A stretch of 64,000 nucleotides of DNA from an uncultured Dehalococcoidia bacterium (GCA_958296385.1 OY282494.1:603416-667415), one strand, 5' to 3'. Counted from the stretch's first letter, positions 38,701 through 44,533 are shown. Made by a program: numbers and translations. Notes: a model not told the origin generated them from the sequence alone.

Positions 38701-40477
38701 TGACGCCGACCAGCCCGCCGGTGCTGCTGGTGCCGGAGACGGCGGCGGTGGAATAAGAGGCGCGTATCGTGCCGGTGTTGACGCCCACCAGTCCGCCGGT
38801 GAAGGCATCGGCATTGCTGCCGGCAACCGAGCCGCCACTTACGTAGGACGCGCTAATCGTGCCGCCACGGTTAATTCCCACCAAGCCGCCGATGTACCCC
38901 TCCTCCGCACCGGAGCTCACCGAGGGGTTAATCAGTCCTACTCCGGTGATGGAGCCGCTGCTGGCTAAGGAGCCGAACAGACCCGCCGGATCGGGGCTGC
39001 CGGATACCGTCAGGTTGGAGATGGTATGCCCGTTGCCCTGGAAGGTGGTATTGAAACTATTGCCGTACCCGCCGATGGGCGGCCAGTTGGCGTAGGGCGC
39101 GTCGGCCATGTCATCATCGCCGGTGGTGTCAAAGTCCAGGTCGGCCAGCAGCTCATAGCCGGCGCAGGTGGCAGCGCAGCCCATCAATCCGGGGGCGGAG
39201 GCATCGCGGTTGGGAAAGGCGGCGTTGTAAGCGGTGGTTCCCGCCCCGGCGGTGGGGGCGCCATCGCCGTTCAAGTCGTAGCGGATGACGTTAAGCTGGG
39301 CCAGGGTGGTGACGTCAATCAGGTTGTTGTTATTGGTATCGTAGTCCGTGTAATCGCGCTTCATGATGGGGTAGTGGTTGTTGGCGCCGAAGTCCCAGGG
39401 GTCGTCGCCCCCGGTAGTAACGTCGTTGTCATTGTCGGCATTGTCCAGGTCCACGTTCCAGTTGGCATAGATGCCGGTGTAGCCGGTGGGGGTTTGCAGG
39501 GCGGCGGTGGTTTGGGCGGTGCCGCCGCCGCCGGTGAGGGTGCAGAGGGTGGAATCCCAATAGCTGTCGGTTACGGTGCCCAGTTCCCCAGTGCCAATTC
39601 CAGATACGGAGGAGCTGCTCGAGAGGCAATTCCTGGTACCGCGTCCGGTAACGGCGCCGGCGGCGTAGCTGGCGATGATGGTGCCCCTGCCGGAATTGTA
39701 GAGGGTGTGGTTGACGCCGACCAGCCCGCCGGCGCTGCCGGTGCCGGAGACGGCGGCGGTGGAATAAGAGGCGCGTATCGTGCCGATGTTGTGGCCCACC
39801 AGTCCGCCGGCGAAGGCGGCGTCCTCACCCCCGGCACTGACGGCAACCGAGCCGCCACTTACGTAGGACGCGCTAATCGTGCCGCCATTGTTTGATCCCA
39901 CCAATCCGCCGACGTGCCCCTCCTCCGCACCGGAGCTCACCGAGGGGTTAATCAGTCCTACTCCGGTGATGGAGCCGCTGCTGCTTAAGGAGTTGAACAG
40001 ACCCGCCGGATCGTGGCTGCCGGTGACCCTCAGGTTGGAGATGGTATGCCCGTTGCCCTGGAAGGTGGACGTGTAAGTACCGATGGGCGACCAGTTGGCG
40101 TAGGGCGGGTCGGCGACGTCATCGTTGCCGTCGGTGTCAAAGTCCAGGTCGTTCCGCAGCTCGTAGCCGGCGCAGGTGGCAGCGCAGCCCATCAATCCGG
40201 GGACGGCGGCATCGCGGTTGGGAAAGGCGGCGTTGTATGCGGTGGTTCCCATTCCGGCGGTGGGGGCGCCATCGCCGTTCAAGTCGTAGCGGATGGCGTC
40301 AAGCTGGGCCAGGGTGGTGACGTCGATGAGGTTGTTATTATTGGTATCGTAGTCGGTGGTACTTTGAGCCGACGCAGCGCCGGGGCCGCCAAACAGAGCC
40401 AGGGCGGCCAGCACGACAAACAGGGCCAAGGCAACGCCGGCCAGCGCAAAGCGAAAGCGGCGCCCGGGCATCATCAT
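23717..40477 (-). CDS. Giant secreted, membrane-anchored repeat protein (GLUG, cadherin-like and Calx-beta-like modules)
   Basis: One uninterrupted frame of 5586 residues. Residues 1-38 are a signal peptide ending GAASAQS. About 42-3113 hold eight GLUG-type blocks. Each opens with a calcium-loop-like DYDTNNNNLIDVTTLAQL and carries GGLVG repeats. Five are type A (with SYWDSTLCTLTGG) and three are type B (with GCPDGC). The order is A A A B cad A B cad A B, where cad is a cadherin-like sandwich (near 1435 and 2275). About 3113-5190 are 17 modules of roughly 120 residues, each ending VTVTDND or similar, like Calx-beta repeats without the usual GTA..DY stretch. A further domain, a Thr/Pro stalk (about 5335-5450), a CARDB-like domain, one membrane span and a RRRRQ tail complete it. 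Probably a cell-surface adhesin or matrix protein; ligand unknown. Confidence 0.85.
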   Translation of the reverse strand: MMMPGRRFRFALAGVALALFVVLAALALFGGPGAASAQSTTDYDTNNNNLIDVTTLAQLDAIRYDLNGDGAPTAGMGTTAYNAAFPNRDAAVPGLMGCAATCAGYELRNDLDFDTDGNDDVADPPYANWSPIGTYTSTFQGNGHTISNLRVTGSHDPAGLFNSLSSSGSITGVGLINPSVSSGAEEGHVGGLVGSNNGGTISASYVSGGSVAVSAGGEDAAFAGGLVGHNIGTIRASYSTAAVSGTGSAGGLVGVNHTLYNSGRGTIIASYAAGAVTGRGTRNCLSSSSSVSGIGTGELGTVTDSYWDSTLCTLTGGGGTAQTTAALQTPTGYTGIYANWNVDLDNADNDNDVTTGGDDPWDFGANNHYPIMKRDYTDYDTNNNNLIDVTTLAQLNVIRYDLNGDGAPTAGAGTTAYNAAFPNRDASAPGLMGCAATCAGYELLADLDFDTTGDDDMADAPYANWPPIGGYGNSFNTTFQGNGHTISNLTVSGSPDPAGLFGSLASSGSITGVGLINPSVSSGAEEGYIGGLVGINRGGTISASYVSGGSVAGSNADAFTGGLVGVNTGTIRASYSTAAVSGTSSTGGLVGVNHLTRFSPGSGTIIASYAAGAITGGGTRNCLSSSTSISGVGNGGLGTVTNSYWDSTLCTLTGGGGTAETTANLQSPTGYTGIYLNWNVDVDGVAGNDDPWYFGDNSQYPILKHQITDYDTDDDNLIDITTLAQLNAIRWDLDGNGDAAHADYAAAFPKRITSTNGRMGCAATCAGYELMADLDFDTTGDDDVADAPYANWSPIGSYTSTFQGNGHTISNLTLTGNPDPAGLFWELSSSGSITGVGLINPSVSSGAEEAYVGGLVGFNRGGTISASYVSGGSVAVSAGGDAAFAGGLVGYNIGTIRASYSTAAVSGTGSTGGLVGVNHTLYNPGSSGTIIASYAAGAVTGGGTRNCLSSSNSASGIGNGSLGTVTNSYWDSSLCTLTGGGGAGQTTTALQTPTAYGATGIYTNWNVDVGGTSANDDPWHFGTSSQYPILQYNRDAVGIDRQRSSTGKDYDANNNNLIDVTTLAQLDAMRYDLDGDGVSVKGAGAVKYANAFPGLSAGMGCPDGCAGYELRANLNFNTGNAAIRTDDAYYNAGAGWTPLGTDRVPFSGTFRGNGHTLSNLHVNSGATIATVGLFGTLSGAVTGIGLPNASVTGAADNTAIGALAGTLGASGTVTSSWATGSVASSNAGSAAKNAGGLVGFSYGTVRASYAAVMVTASNAATQVRAGGLVGSIGTIAATGAVGTVTASYAAGAVSGGTSAASYVGGLVGQLPTSGTPTITASYSTGTATAGAGANTGGLAGNLPSGAVITDSYWDVTTSGIADSNPSTSAGTGKTLSELRTPTAYGTSTTTDIYAAWNVDIDNADTDDDFTTGGDDPWDFGENDEYPVLQYGRLDTTAQVNRQPTVGTLTALTLTGAALSSAFDTDTLAYTATLPDGSTNATVTVAGRPTSPAAVSYSAVAGTADAVTADADGAAGHQVILGGPSTVITITVTPQNGVALNYTVTIAVPENDYDTDDDNLIEVTTLAQLNAIRWDLDGNGAANHAPYAAAYLYPAAGMGCAATCAGYELMADLDFDTDGDDVANAPYANWSHIGGYGNSFNTTFQGNGHTIFNLTVSGSPDLAGLFGLLDSSGSITGVGLINPSVSSGAEEGNVGGLVGFNNGGTISASYVSGGSVAVSVGGEDAAFAGGLVGHNIGTIRASYSTAAVSGTGSTGGLVGVNHTLYSSGRGTIIASYAAGAVTGRGTRNCLSSSNSVSGIGNGSLGTVTNSYWDSTLCTLTGGGGAGQTTTALQTPTAYGTGSTDIYKDWNINVDSVTGGDDPWHFGANNQYPILQYNRDAVGIDRQRSSTGKDYDDNDNNLIDVTTLAQLDAMRYDLDGDGVSVKGAGAVKYANAFPGLSAGMGCPDGCIGYELRASLDFNTGMAVRTDDEYYNGGAGWTPIGTDRAPFSSTLRGNGHTLSNLHVNSGATIATVGLFGTLSGAVTGIGLPNASVTGAADNTAIGALAGTLGASGTVTSSWATGSVASSNAGSAAKNAGGLVGFSYGTVRASYADVSVTASNAATQVRAGGLVGSIGAIVATGAGSVTASYATGAVSGGTSAASDVGGLVGQLPTSGTPTITASYATGAVTAGTGANTGGLAGNNPAGATITYSYWDVTSSGITGTGAGAGKTTRELRTPTAYGTSTTTDIYAAWNVDVDNADTDDNFATGRDDPWNFGANDEYPVLKYGGLDTAAQFARQRSIATDSSLTALTVSAPFALSPEFAATTTAYTAALPSSNPGAITVTATPATGAVVSISAQASPADAVTDDADTGAAGHQVVLFGPTMVITVTVTAPDGSTTDYVITINNIPNNDYDSDGDGLIDVTTLAQLNAIRYDLNGDGAVDSATNRANYAAAFPYPAGGTVCPTTCTGYELMADLDFDTVGNDDVADAPYANWTPIGVYTSTFQGNGHTISNLTVSGSPDPAGLFDFLSSSGSITGVGLINPSVSSDAEEGFIGGLVGINQGGTISASYVSGGSVASTGADAMTGGLVGVNIGTIRASYSTAAVSGTSSTGGLVGVNHLTGWYPGSGTIIASYAATGSITGGGTRNCLSSSTAITGVGTGGLGTVTNSYWDSSLCTLTGGGGTARTTTALQTPTAYTGIYTGWNVNVDTGGADAPWHFGTSAQYPILQYGYDARGIQWQRSPGATAIDYDGNNNNLIDVDSLAKLNAMRYDLDGDGISVTGAGAVAYLAAFPGVSTAMGCPDGCTGYELRASLDFDTGNDGNRANDQFYNGGAGWTPIGTDRAPFSSTLRGNGHTLSNLHVNSGATIATVGLFGTLSGAVTGIGLPNASVTGAADNTAIGALTGTLGASGTVTSSWATGSVASSNAGSAAKNAGGLVGFSYGTVRASYADVTVTASNAATNVRAGGLVGSIGTIVATGAGTVTASYATGAVSGGTSAASYVGGLVGQLPTSGTPTITASYSIGAVTAGTGANRGGLAGNNPSGAVITASYWDTDTSDIAAAGAGEGKTTTELRTPTAYGTSTTTDIYAAWNVDVDGANGNDDPWDFGYDSQYPVLQYGSLDVLKQGRDTILLSTAALDVDEDDATGAAYTIRLGGPPQAGTTVTVTITITGAGTSTAVTLDGPDDGATFSASETLTFTDANYGTAQTVTVKAADDGNLLDESLTLTHTATGAGTGFAGVTAALPLAVSDDDKGSIVLAQSGTPITTLGVTEQDTVNTVTYDVTLNPAPLANVTVTITVPSTPTDYTDAVEINKTGGTFGSSQTLTFTPMNYNTAQTITVRAPDDTDHTGERFTLTHAAANATATASGFDGSTKDLAVTVTDNDTPGIALSAASLTVAEENAIPSTYTVQLATQPTADVTVTVTAPTGLAIDGPDVATAFTASEALTFTGGSTGDWNTPQTIRVNALADDNLANETPTITHVAANAGATASAYAGISKDLPVTITDNDSPTIIVATTTQPVIDEGTETYTYTVRLSNQPAHGVTVTIASGPSDGVEIATDGTFSNSATLAFSTSNWQMPQTVTVKGLDDADLSDSTGNILAHTAADATPGSNSLFSSAPTVNLSVTVTDDDTGAIEVTQTDDTTLTPPLVVGEGSSVMYNLGVSEAPLGDVTITVSSNNAAVQIHDGGSTTNDADFSSSQDFTFTSSDYADQTITIRAPEDDNDTYESVTITHTAAGAGSGYASVSATLAVRVTDNDDPGITLSESALTIGEENASPATYTVVLDSEPEADVTVTVTAGTNLQIDDNTGTDFGGTETLTFTDSNWDTAQTIRVNALADDNLANDTPALTHDIASAGDSDYHGLSDVSLPVTVTDNDNPTIIVATTTLTVMEGDTETYTVRLSHRPAHGVTVTIASGASDGVEIDGPDNGATFSNSETLFFTNSASSWQTPQTVTVRGLSDADLSDSTGNALTHTASNTVSSQDSLFTTAPAVTLTFTVDDDDTGSIVLTQSGSAITALTINEEHATDTIYQVALSEAPLANVTITVTTSDNDAVTIDGPDGGPSDTSFSNSETLTFTGGATGNWNTAQTVTIKAPTDNDPDDESVTLTHTASGTNSGYDGVTKGLSITVTDDDSPNIVLSVSSLTVAEENTSPATYTVVLATQPAAAVTVTVTASGDLEIDDNNGSDFGPSETLTFTGGATGNWETAQTIRVNATGDNDLKDDTPTITHNPSSADNDYNVLDNKTLNVTITDDDTGSIVLEQGGSALTTLALSEGGSTVNYTVELSHQPTANVDVTVTATADVTIDNRSGNDFDTTETLRFTPGNWQTAQTIRARAANDSDLGNDTTTITHVAADAATGVTSDYASVSNTLSVTVTDTTTPSFLLTQNSVDITALTVDEEGSNVTYGVALSHVPTGAVTVTVAATGLLIDGPDNGAVFSASETIGFTTGNWQTAQTVTIQAPAHDVNSQNETITVSHTATGGGYGSTTKSLTVTVDDDDDPEILLWHPTDDTATTSLTVTEEGTASYRIRLNTLPTADVNVTVSAGAGLEVDNGSGTYGSTRTLSFSTTGTTSWDSPQTVTIRATADDDLAAGPSSLSHSARNAGGTSSTYHGLSKSLPVTITDNDTPTIVISETVGLSVDEGGTNTYTVQLSHRPAAGVTITITSSATDDVEIATDGTFGDSATLRFSTGDWNSRKTVRVQGLPDNDLSHDTGNTLTHAASNTVSSQDSLFSSAAAAELSVTVTDTTSPSIVLTQSGAAISGALPIDEEGSNVTYQVGLSNPPLGPVTVTITSDNAAVTIDGPDAGATFSNSETLSFAGGVTTAQTVTIQAPNDNNPVNEMVTLTHTATGSLSGYNGKTASLDVTVTDNDTPNILLSESTLDVTEEDASGATYSVKLATEPTADVTVTVTAPVGLTIDGTDPGSDFTRSETLTIVAADWNTAQQVTVKADADVNLANENYRITHLAASTDSNYAGKSKDLTVTVIEDDTGSLELSETSRTVIEGETTGQTYTVKLSHRPNAAVTVTITSTGKAAATPASLTFNASTWDREQTVTVKAVADANIIDDIDTLTHTPSETGGYRATAAATVSVIARDTTAPVITLTPASLPSLNENSTDDYTVALAMEPAATTTVAIASSNPGVTVSTNSLIFTITNFDTAQPVTVTTTTDSDAVHNAFGITHTPTIRGIASPATPLPLLFLEPVPPGGGATTTPIEFLAPTPGNTATYAVDGSTTHTITTDAGVPEGVTIRSVGGVGLASSTTIRIGLAPDGTPITHPGYTLDPDTLVDITVEPVPSVGLQVCLPLPQTGGTGGPQLMHYQSGSWRTVPSQVQNGKVCGTVTDFSPFITGRPIAPTTGGPPPPPDEEDDNGNGSTGGGTPSSGSGGSGGGSGTPAPKPTPTPAPKPTPVPATPTPAPTPAPTTPPIRPTPTPAPTSTPMPTLAPTPTPAAPPTALPPTQPPPVAALIPQPPVIGEITFSIANPQPGSALMVECPVTNPGAVTAEYQLVLEIAGEIVQRQMVTIPPGQTQNLQLPIIAPDARSEVTVRVDEQSRTAMLTPAASEVVATPAAEQTGGGAPWLLIGIIAVIAVSIISGGIALLLRRRQ
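31481..32043. repeat. Near-identical internal DNA repeat of the giant gene, unit 1
   Basis: About 563 bases inside GLUG block type B, almost identical to 34001-34563 and 36524-37089. Spacing is 2520 and about 2523-2526 bases, i.e. about 840 codons, so the reading frame is kept. Confidence 0.85.
34001..34563. repeat. Near-identical internal DNA repeat of the giant gene, unit 2
   Basis: Second copy of the type B block segment. Over 34261-34560 only isolated base changes separate it from the copy 2520 bases earlier. Confidence 0.85.
36524..37089. repeat. Near-identical internal DNA repeat of the giant gene, unit 3
   Basis: Third copy of the type B block segment, with one three-base insertion relative to the others (one extra codon). 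Confidence 0.85.
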
Positions 40478-40504
40478 CGTGCCCCGCCCCCCCGGGAGCG
40501 AACA

Positions 40505-40533
40505 ATTGTACTACGCAGCCAGGAGTAGCTCAA
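40505..40533 (-). promoter_or_regulatory. Promoter of the giant surface-protein gene
   Basis: Minus strand TTGAGC (40528-40533), a 17-base spacer and TACAAT (40505-40510). It gives a leader of about 20 bases before the triple ATG at 40469-40477, with a G-rich stretch in the ribosome-site position. Confidence 0.6.
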
Positions 40534-40678
40534 CCCGGCAAACATCGGCAAAACCTCCGGCCCGCAACAGGCCCAGCGGGGTGTGAATTAAAGCACAGCA
40601 TAATGGTTGAGGATTGTAGCACAACAGCGGGGGTATTATGTCTATACCCCGGCCATTTTGAGCGGGCGGTTTGGGGGG

Positions 40679-41500
40679 TTAGCCGTTGCGCAGGCGGCGG
40701 TTTTCCTCCTCCAACTCGCGAATACGGGCTTCGGCCTGGAGGCGGGCATTGCGCTCGATGAGGCGGCCCTCCCGTTCCTGTTCGGCGCGAGCCTCGGCTC
40801 GGAGTTGGGCTTCCTGCTTGTCGTTAAAGGTTGGGATGTGCTGGCCGGTTTCCGGGTCGTACCAGCCCAACAAACCCTGCTCCCCCTGCACTCGCTCCCA
40901 CCGCAGGTACAGGTTCAGCACCGGGCTATACCCCTGCAACGAGCCGTCCGGCAATTCCTCAATAGGGATAGGCTCATACTGGCCATTCACTAGCCGGTCA
41001 CCGGCCAGCCGCACTCCGTGAGACTCCCCCGTCTCGTCAAAGCGCCAGTACTCCAGGATGCCCAACCCCGCGTAATCGCCTGGCTTCTCCTCAACATCCA
41101 CCTTGGCCGTGCTTGGCGATGCAACCTCCAGCACAAAATCCGGCGGCTTGCCCTGCTCCGTAATTAGATAACCCCGGGTGGCATGGTAAGCCTGCGGGTC
41201 AACGTCAAAAGCGACGAGCAAATCAGGCCGGCGCAAGCCGGTAGTGCCGGGGCGCGGCCCCCGCGCAATCCAAAGGTCCGCAGTGACCAGGGTGGTAGCC
41301 TCATTGCCGAGATACCGGACGAGGTGGTGGCAGTGGCCCGTGTAGGTCATTTGTCGGTGGTTAGTCATTGACTCATCAATCTCACGTTCGGGCGGGTCCG
41401 GGAACCGGAAACGGGCCGGGGCCGGCGGGGGCGGTGATGGGGTTTTGACGGCGGGGGCGGTGCTGGGGTTTGCGATGGTAATGGTAGTGGTGGTAGTCAT
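40679..41500 (-). CDS. Uma2 family (DUF820) PD-(D/E)XK-like protein, copy 1
   Basis: A 273-residue protein. The core shows the Uma2 pattern: RRPDLLVAFDVDP near residue 71, then GKPPDFVLEVASPSTAKVDVEEKPGDYAGLGILEYWRFD near 96-135, holding the acidic D..E..S..T..D..K..Y residues of the restriction-endonuclease-like fold. The C-terminal 70 residues are a charged coiled coil (EAQLRAEARAEQEREGRL, ending RELEEENRRLRNG). Uma2 proteins are abundant in cyanobacteria and Chloroflexota, but their cellular role is unsettled. The second, closely related copy lies 48 bases upstream on the same strand; the two share their C-terminal end and the sequence just before each ATG. This is a tandem duplication. 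Confidence 0.88.
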   Translation of the reverse strand: MTTTTTITIANPSTAPAVKTPSPPPPAPARFRFPDPPEREIDESMTNHRQMTYTGHCHHLVRYLGNEATTLVTADLWIARGPRPGTTGLRRPDLLVAFDVDPQAYHATRGYLITEQGKPPDFVLEVASPSTAKVDVEEKPGDYAGLGILEYWRFDETGESHGVRLAGDRLVNGQYEPIPIEELPDGSLQGYSPVLNLYLRWERVQGEQGLLGWYDPETGQHIPTFNDKQEAQLRAEARAEQEREGRLIERNARLQAEARIRELEEENRRLRNG

Positions 41501-41548
41501 GCTGAACCTCTGGAACCTGGCGGGACAGGGTTTGAGCGGCGCCGGGGG

Positions 41549-42319
41549 CTAGCCGTTACGCAGCCGGCGGTTTTCCTCCTCCAACTCGCGAATACGGGCT
41601 TCGGCGCTATCAGCGCGGGCCTCGGCCTGGAGGCGGGCGGCGTGTTCCTGAATGGCAAGACGCTGGGCGGCCTGCTGCTCAACAATGGTTCGGATGCTCC
41701 GGCCGGTGTCCGGGTCGTACCAACCCAACAGACCCCGCTCCCCCTCAACGCGCTCCCACCGGAGGTACAGATTCAGCGCCGCGCTGTATCCCTGCAAAGA
41801 ACCGTCGGGCAGTTCCTCAATGGGGATGGGCTCGTATCGACCATCCACCAAACGGTCACCGGCAAGCTTAGCGCCGTGAAACTCGCCCGTTTCGTCAAAG
41901 CGCCAGTATTCCGGGATGCCCAGCGCGGCGTACTCCTCTCGTTTCGCCCCGATGTCCACGCTGGCCGTGCTCGCCGAGGCCACCTCCATCACGAAGTCCG
42001 GCGGCTTGCCCTGCTCTGAGATTAGATAGCCCCCGGTGGCATAGTAGGCGGCCGGGTTAACGTCAAAGGCAATGAGCAAATCGGGGCGGCGCAGGCCGGT
42101 AGTGCCGGGGCGCGGCCCCTGGGCAACCCAAAGGTCGGCTTCGACCAGAGTGGTATCCTCGTTGCCGAGGTACAGGCCCAGGTAGTGGCTGCTGCCCGTC
42201 TTGTGCAGATGTTTGAAGCTGGTCATTTCATCAGGCTCACGTTGGGGTGGGTCCGGGAACCGGAAACGGTCCTCGGCCGGCGGTGATTTGGCGATGGCGA
42301 TGCTATCGGTGGTGGTCAT
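41549..42319 (-). CDS. Uma2 family (DUF820) PD-(D/E)XK-like protein, copy 2
   Basis: A 256-residue paralogue of the adjacent downstream gene. It has the same core (RRPDLLIAFDVNP, then GKPPDFVMEVASASTASVDIGAKREEYAALGIPEYWRFD) and the same coiled-coil end (RIRELEEENRRLRNG). The N-terminal 20 residues are shorter and less Pro-rich than in copy 1. A TATAAT lies on the minus strand at 42391-42396, so this is the first gene of the pair. Whether either copy retains nuclease activity is unknown; the acidic core residues appear intact in both. Confidence 0.88.
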   Translation of the reverse strand: MTTTDSIAIAKSPPAEDRFRFPDPPQREPDEMTSFKHLHKTGSSHYLGLYLGNEDTTLVEADLWVAQGPRPGTTGLRRPDLLIAFDVNPAAYYATGGYLISEQGKPPDFVMEVASASTASVDIGAKREEYAALGIPEYWRFDETGEFHGAKLAGDRLVDGRYEPIPIEELPDGSLQGYSAALNLYLRWERVEGERGLLGWYDPDTGRSIRTIVEQQAAQRLAIQEHAARLQAEARADSAEARIRELEEENRRLRNG

Positions 42320-42390
42320 GCTGAACCTCTGGAGCCTGGGGGGTGATGGGCCGTTGCGGCCGGGCGGGGCGAGGTGGGCGCTTGGGGCGT

Positions 42391-42396
42391 ATTATA
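42391..42396 (-). promoter_or_regulatory. -10 element of the Uma2 gene pair
   Basis: TATAAT on the minus strand, 72 bases before the start at 42319. The -35 box is weak. The rest of the 42320-42528 gap shows no gene; a TATACT at 42475-42480 may serve the plus-strand amidohydrolase gene. Confidence 0.4.
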
Positions 42397-42528
42397 GCGG
42401 GGTTTTGCGGCGGCTATCAGCCCTTGCTGGTTGTGGCGGGCTTTGCCGCTGCGCCGGGGGGAACGGGGTTGGGCTATACTGGTGGCTATCCTGATGGGTC
42501 AGCTGGCACTTTGGTTTTGCGATGATTG

Positions 42529-43374
42529 ATGATTATTGATGCTCATTGCCACTTGCTGCCGCCGGGTTTTGCGGGGCGGCATTTTGAGCTGGCGGCGCGC
42601 GATGCTACTTATGCGGCGCTGTTTCCTGATGCGGGGGGGCGGTTGGCTGATGTTGACGCGCTGCTGCGGGGGATGGATGCGGCCGGCGTGGGGCACGCGG
42701 TGGCGATGGGGTTTGGGTGGGTGGATGTGGGGGTTGCGCCGGAGGTTAATGCTTATTTGCTGCGGGCGGCGCAGGGGCATCCGGAGCGGCTGTCGGTGTT
42801 TGCGTCGGTTAATCCGGCTTGGGGGTTGGATGCGGTGGAGCAGGCCCGGCGCTGGCTGGACGCCGGCGCGGTGGGCATTGGCGAACTTCAGGCGGATACG
42901 CAGGGGTTTGACATTACGGACCGGGATGTTATGTCGCCTTTGATGGCCGAGCTGCTGGCGCGCAATTTGCCGGTGACCGTCCATGCCTCGGAGCCGGTGG
43001 GACATCTGTACCCCGGCAAGGGGGCTACTACACCGGAGCGGCTGCTGGCTTTCGCGCGGAACTTTCCGGACAACCGCATCATCCTGGCCCATCTGGGGGG
43101 CGGGCTGCCGTTTTACGCGGCGATGCCGGAGGTTGGGGCGGCGCTGGCGAACGTGTGGTACGACACGGCGGCGCTGCCCTTTCTGTACCGCCCGGACGCA
43201 ATCCGCGCCGCCATCGCCACCGCCGGCGCGGAGCGCATCCTGCTGGGCACCGACTATCCGCTGCTGAGCCATCGTAGGGTTATCCGGCACGTTGAATCAG
43301 CGGGGGCGTCGGCGGATGAGCTGGCGGCGATGCTGGGCGGCAATGCCGCCGGGCTGCTGGGGATTGGGCAGTGA
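42529..43374 (+). CDS. Metal-dependent amidohydrolase (ACMSD-like TIM barrel)
   Basis: A 281-residue amidohydrolase-2 family protein. Metal ligands are visible as DAHCH at the N-terminus, HASEP near residue 147, the AHLGGG stretch near 187 and GTDYP near 242. This set is typical of the branch with aminocarboxymuconate-semialdehyde decarboxylase and other hydrolases or decarboxylases. The substrate is not predictable. The start could be the TTG at 42526 or the ATG at 42529; no strong ribosome site is present. Its stop overlaps the start of the mug-like gene (TGATG), making it the first gene of a tight four-gene cluster. Confidence 0.85.
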   Translation: MIIDAHCHLLPPGFAGRHFELAARDATYAALFPDAGGRLADVDALLRGMDAAGVGHAVAMGFGWVDVGVAPEVNAYLLRAAQGHPERLSVFASVNPAWGLDAVEQARRWLDAGAVGIGELQADTQGFDITDRDVMSPLMAELLARNLPVTVHASEPVGHLYPGKGATTPERLLAFARNFPDNRIILAHLGGGLPFYAAMPEVGAALANVWYDTAALPFLYRPDAIRAAIATAGAERILLGTDYPLLSHRRVIRHVESAGASADELAAMLGGNAAGLLGIGQ

Positions 43375-43937
43375 TGGATAATCAAGGGGCAATGCACGGC
43401 TCCGAAACGCTGCCGGATTACCTGCGGGGCGGGCTGGCGATTGTGCTGGTGGGGCTGAATCCGTCGGCGTACTCGGTACGGGCGGGGCATTATTACGCCA
43501 ACCCGCGCAACAGGTTCTGGCCGGCGGTCAGCGCGGCCGGGCTGGTCAACCGGCCGGTGGGGCCTGCGGATGATGCCGGTTTGCTGGCGGACGGCGTGGG
43601 GTTCACCGACCTGGTGAAACGGGCCACGCCGCAAGCATCGGGCCTGACCGCCGGGGACTATCGCCGGGATGCGCCGGCACTGCGGGATAAATTGCTGGAC
43701 TGCCAGCCGATGATTGTCTGCTTTCAAGGCATCATCACGTATCGGAATTATCTGCGTTATGTTGAGGGCGTCCCTAGTGTCGGGGCTGTACCGCTGGGGC
43801 GGCAGGACGAATCCATCGGCGCAAGCGTGGTGTTCGTAGTGCCGAATCCGAGTCCGGCCAACGCGCAATACTCGCTGGATGACCTGGTGGGCTGGTATTC
43901 CAGGCTGGGCCAACTGCGCGCGGAGTTGACGGGGTGA
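43374..43937 (+). CDS. mug: Mismatch-specific uracil-DNA glycosylase (MUG-like)
   Basis: A 187-residue uracil-DNA glycosylase superfamily protein that excises uracil, or thymine opposite guanine, from DNA. Motif 1 is VGLNPS near residue 26, with the family's Asn that positions water, followed by NPRNRFW near 43 as in E. coli Mug. The second catalytic segment is VVPNPSPANAQYS near 157. No Fe-S cysteine set is present, so it is not a family 4 or 5 enzyme. It overlaps the amidohydrolase gene upstream and thpR downstream by one and four bases. Exact substrate preference is not determinable. Confidence 0.85.
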   Translation: MDNQGAMHGSETLPDYLRGGLAIVLVGLNPSAYSVRAGHYYANPRNRFWPAVSAAGLVNRPVGPADDAGLLADGVGFTDLVKRATPQASGLTAGDYRRDAPALRDKLLDCQPMIVCFQGIITYRNYLRYVEGVPSVGAVPLGRQDESIGASVVFVVPNPSPANAQYSLDDLVGWYSRLGQLRAELTG

Positions 43938-44533
43938 GCGCGGCACGGGAACGGGTGCGGACGTTTATTGCGCTGCCGCTGCCGCCGCAGTGGAGTACGG
44001 CGTTATGTCAAACGATGGGGCGGCTGGCGGCGGATATTCCCGCCGGCGTGCGCTGGGTGAAACCGGCGGGCATACATCTGACGCTGCGGTTTCTCGGCGA
44101 CACGGACGCGGCGCTGGCGCCGGCAATCGTAGCGGGATTGGAACGGGGTTTGACCGGACTGACGGCGCCGGAGCTGTCGCTGTCGGGTCTGGGAACGTTT
44201 CCGGCGGGGCGCCAGCCGAGGGTAATCTGGGCGGGAGTAGCGGGGCAGCCGGACGAACTGGCGGAACTGCATCGGGCTGCGGAATCGGTAGCGGCTGCGC
44301 TGGGCTGGCGGCCGGAGGGCCGGCCGTTTCGTCCGCATCTGACATTGGGGCGGGTTCGGGAACGGGTATCTGATGCGCAACGGCGGGGTATATTGGCGGC
44401 TATCGGCAAGGCTGAATTGCCCGACGGGATGACTTGGAAATTTGATACGGTGCGACTGTATCGCAGCGAACTGACGCCGCAAGGGGCAATCTATTCAAGT
44501 CTGGGCGAGGTTATGCTGGCCGGCAAAGATTAA
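43934..44533 (+). CDS. thpR: RNA 2',3'-cyclic phosphodiesterase
   Basis: A 199-residue member of the 2H phosphoesterase superfamily (LigT/ThpR). The two HxTx catalytic motifs are HLTLRFLGD near residue 45 and HLTLGRVRE near 136, about 90 residues apart as usual. RTFIALPLP near the N-terminus and the final YRSELTPQGAIYSSLGE are also typical. It hydrolyses 2',3'-cyclic phosphate ends of RNA to 2'-phosphate. A GTG start overlaps the mug stop by four bases, implying translational coupling. The alkA-like gene follows 23 bases later. Confidence 0.92.
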   Translation: MSAARERVRTFIALPLPPQWSTALCQTMGRLAADIPAGVRWVKPAGIHLTLRFLGDTDAALAPAIVAGLERGLTGLTAPELSLSGLGTFPAGRQPRVIWAGVAGQPDELAELHRAAESVAAALGWRPEGRPFRPHLTLGRVRERVSDAQRRGILAAIGKAELPDGMTWKFDTVRLYRSELTPQGAIYSSLGEVMLAGKD

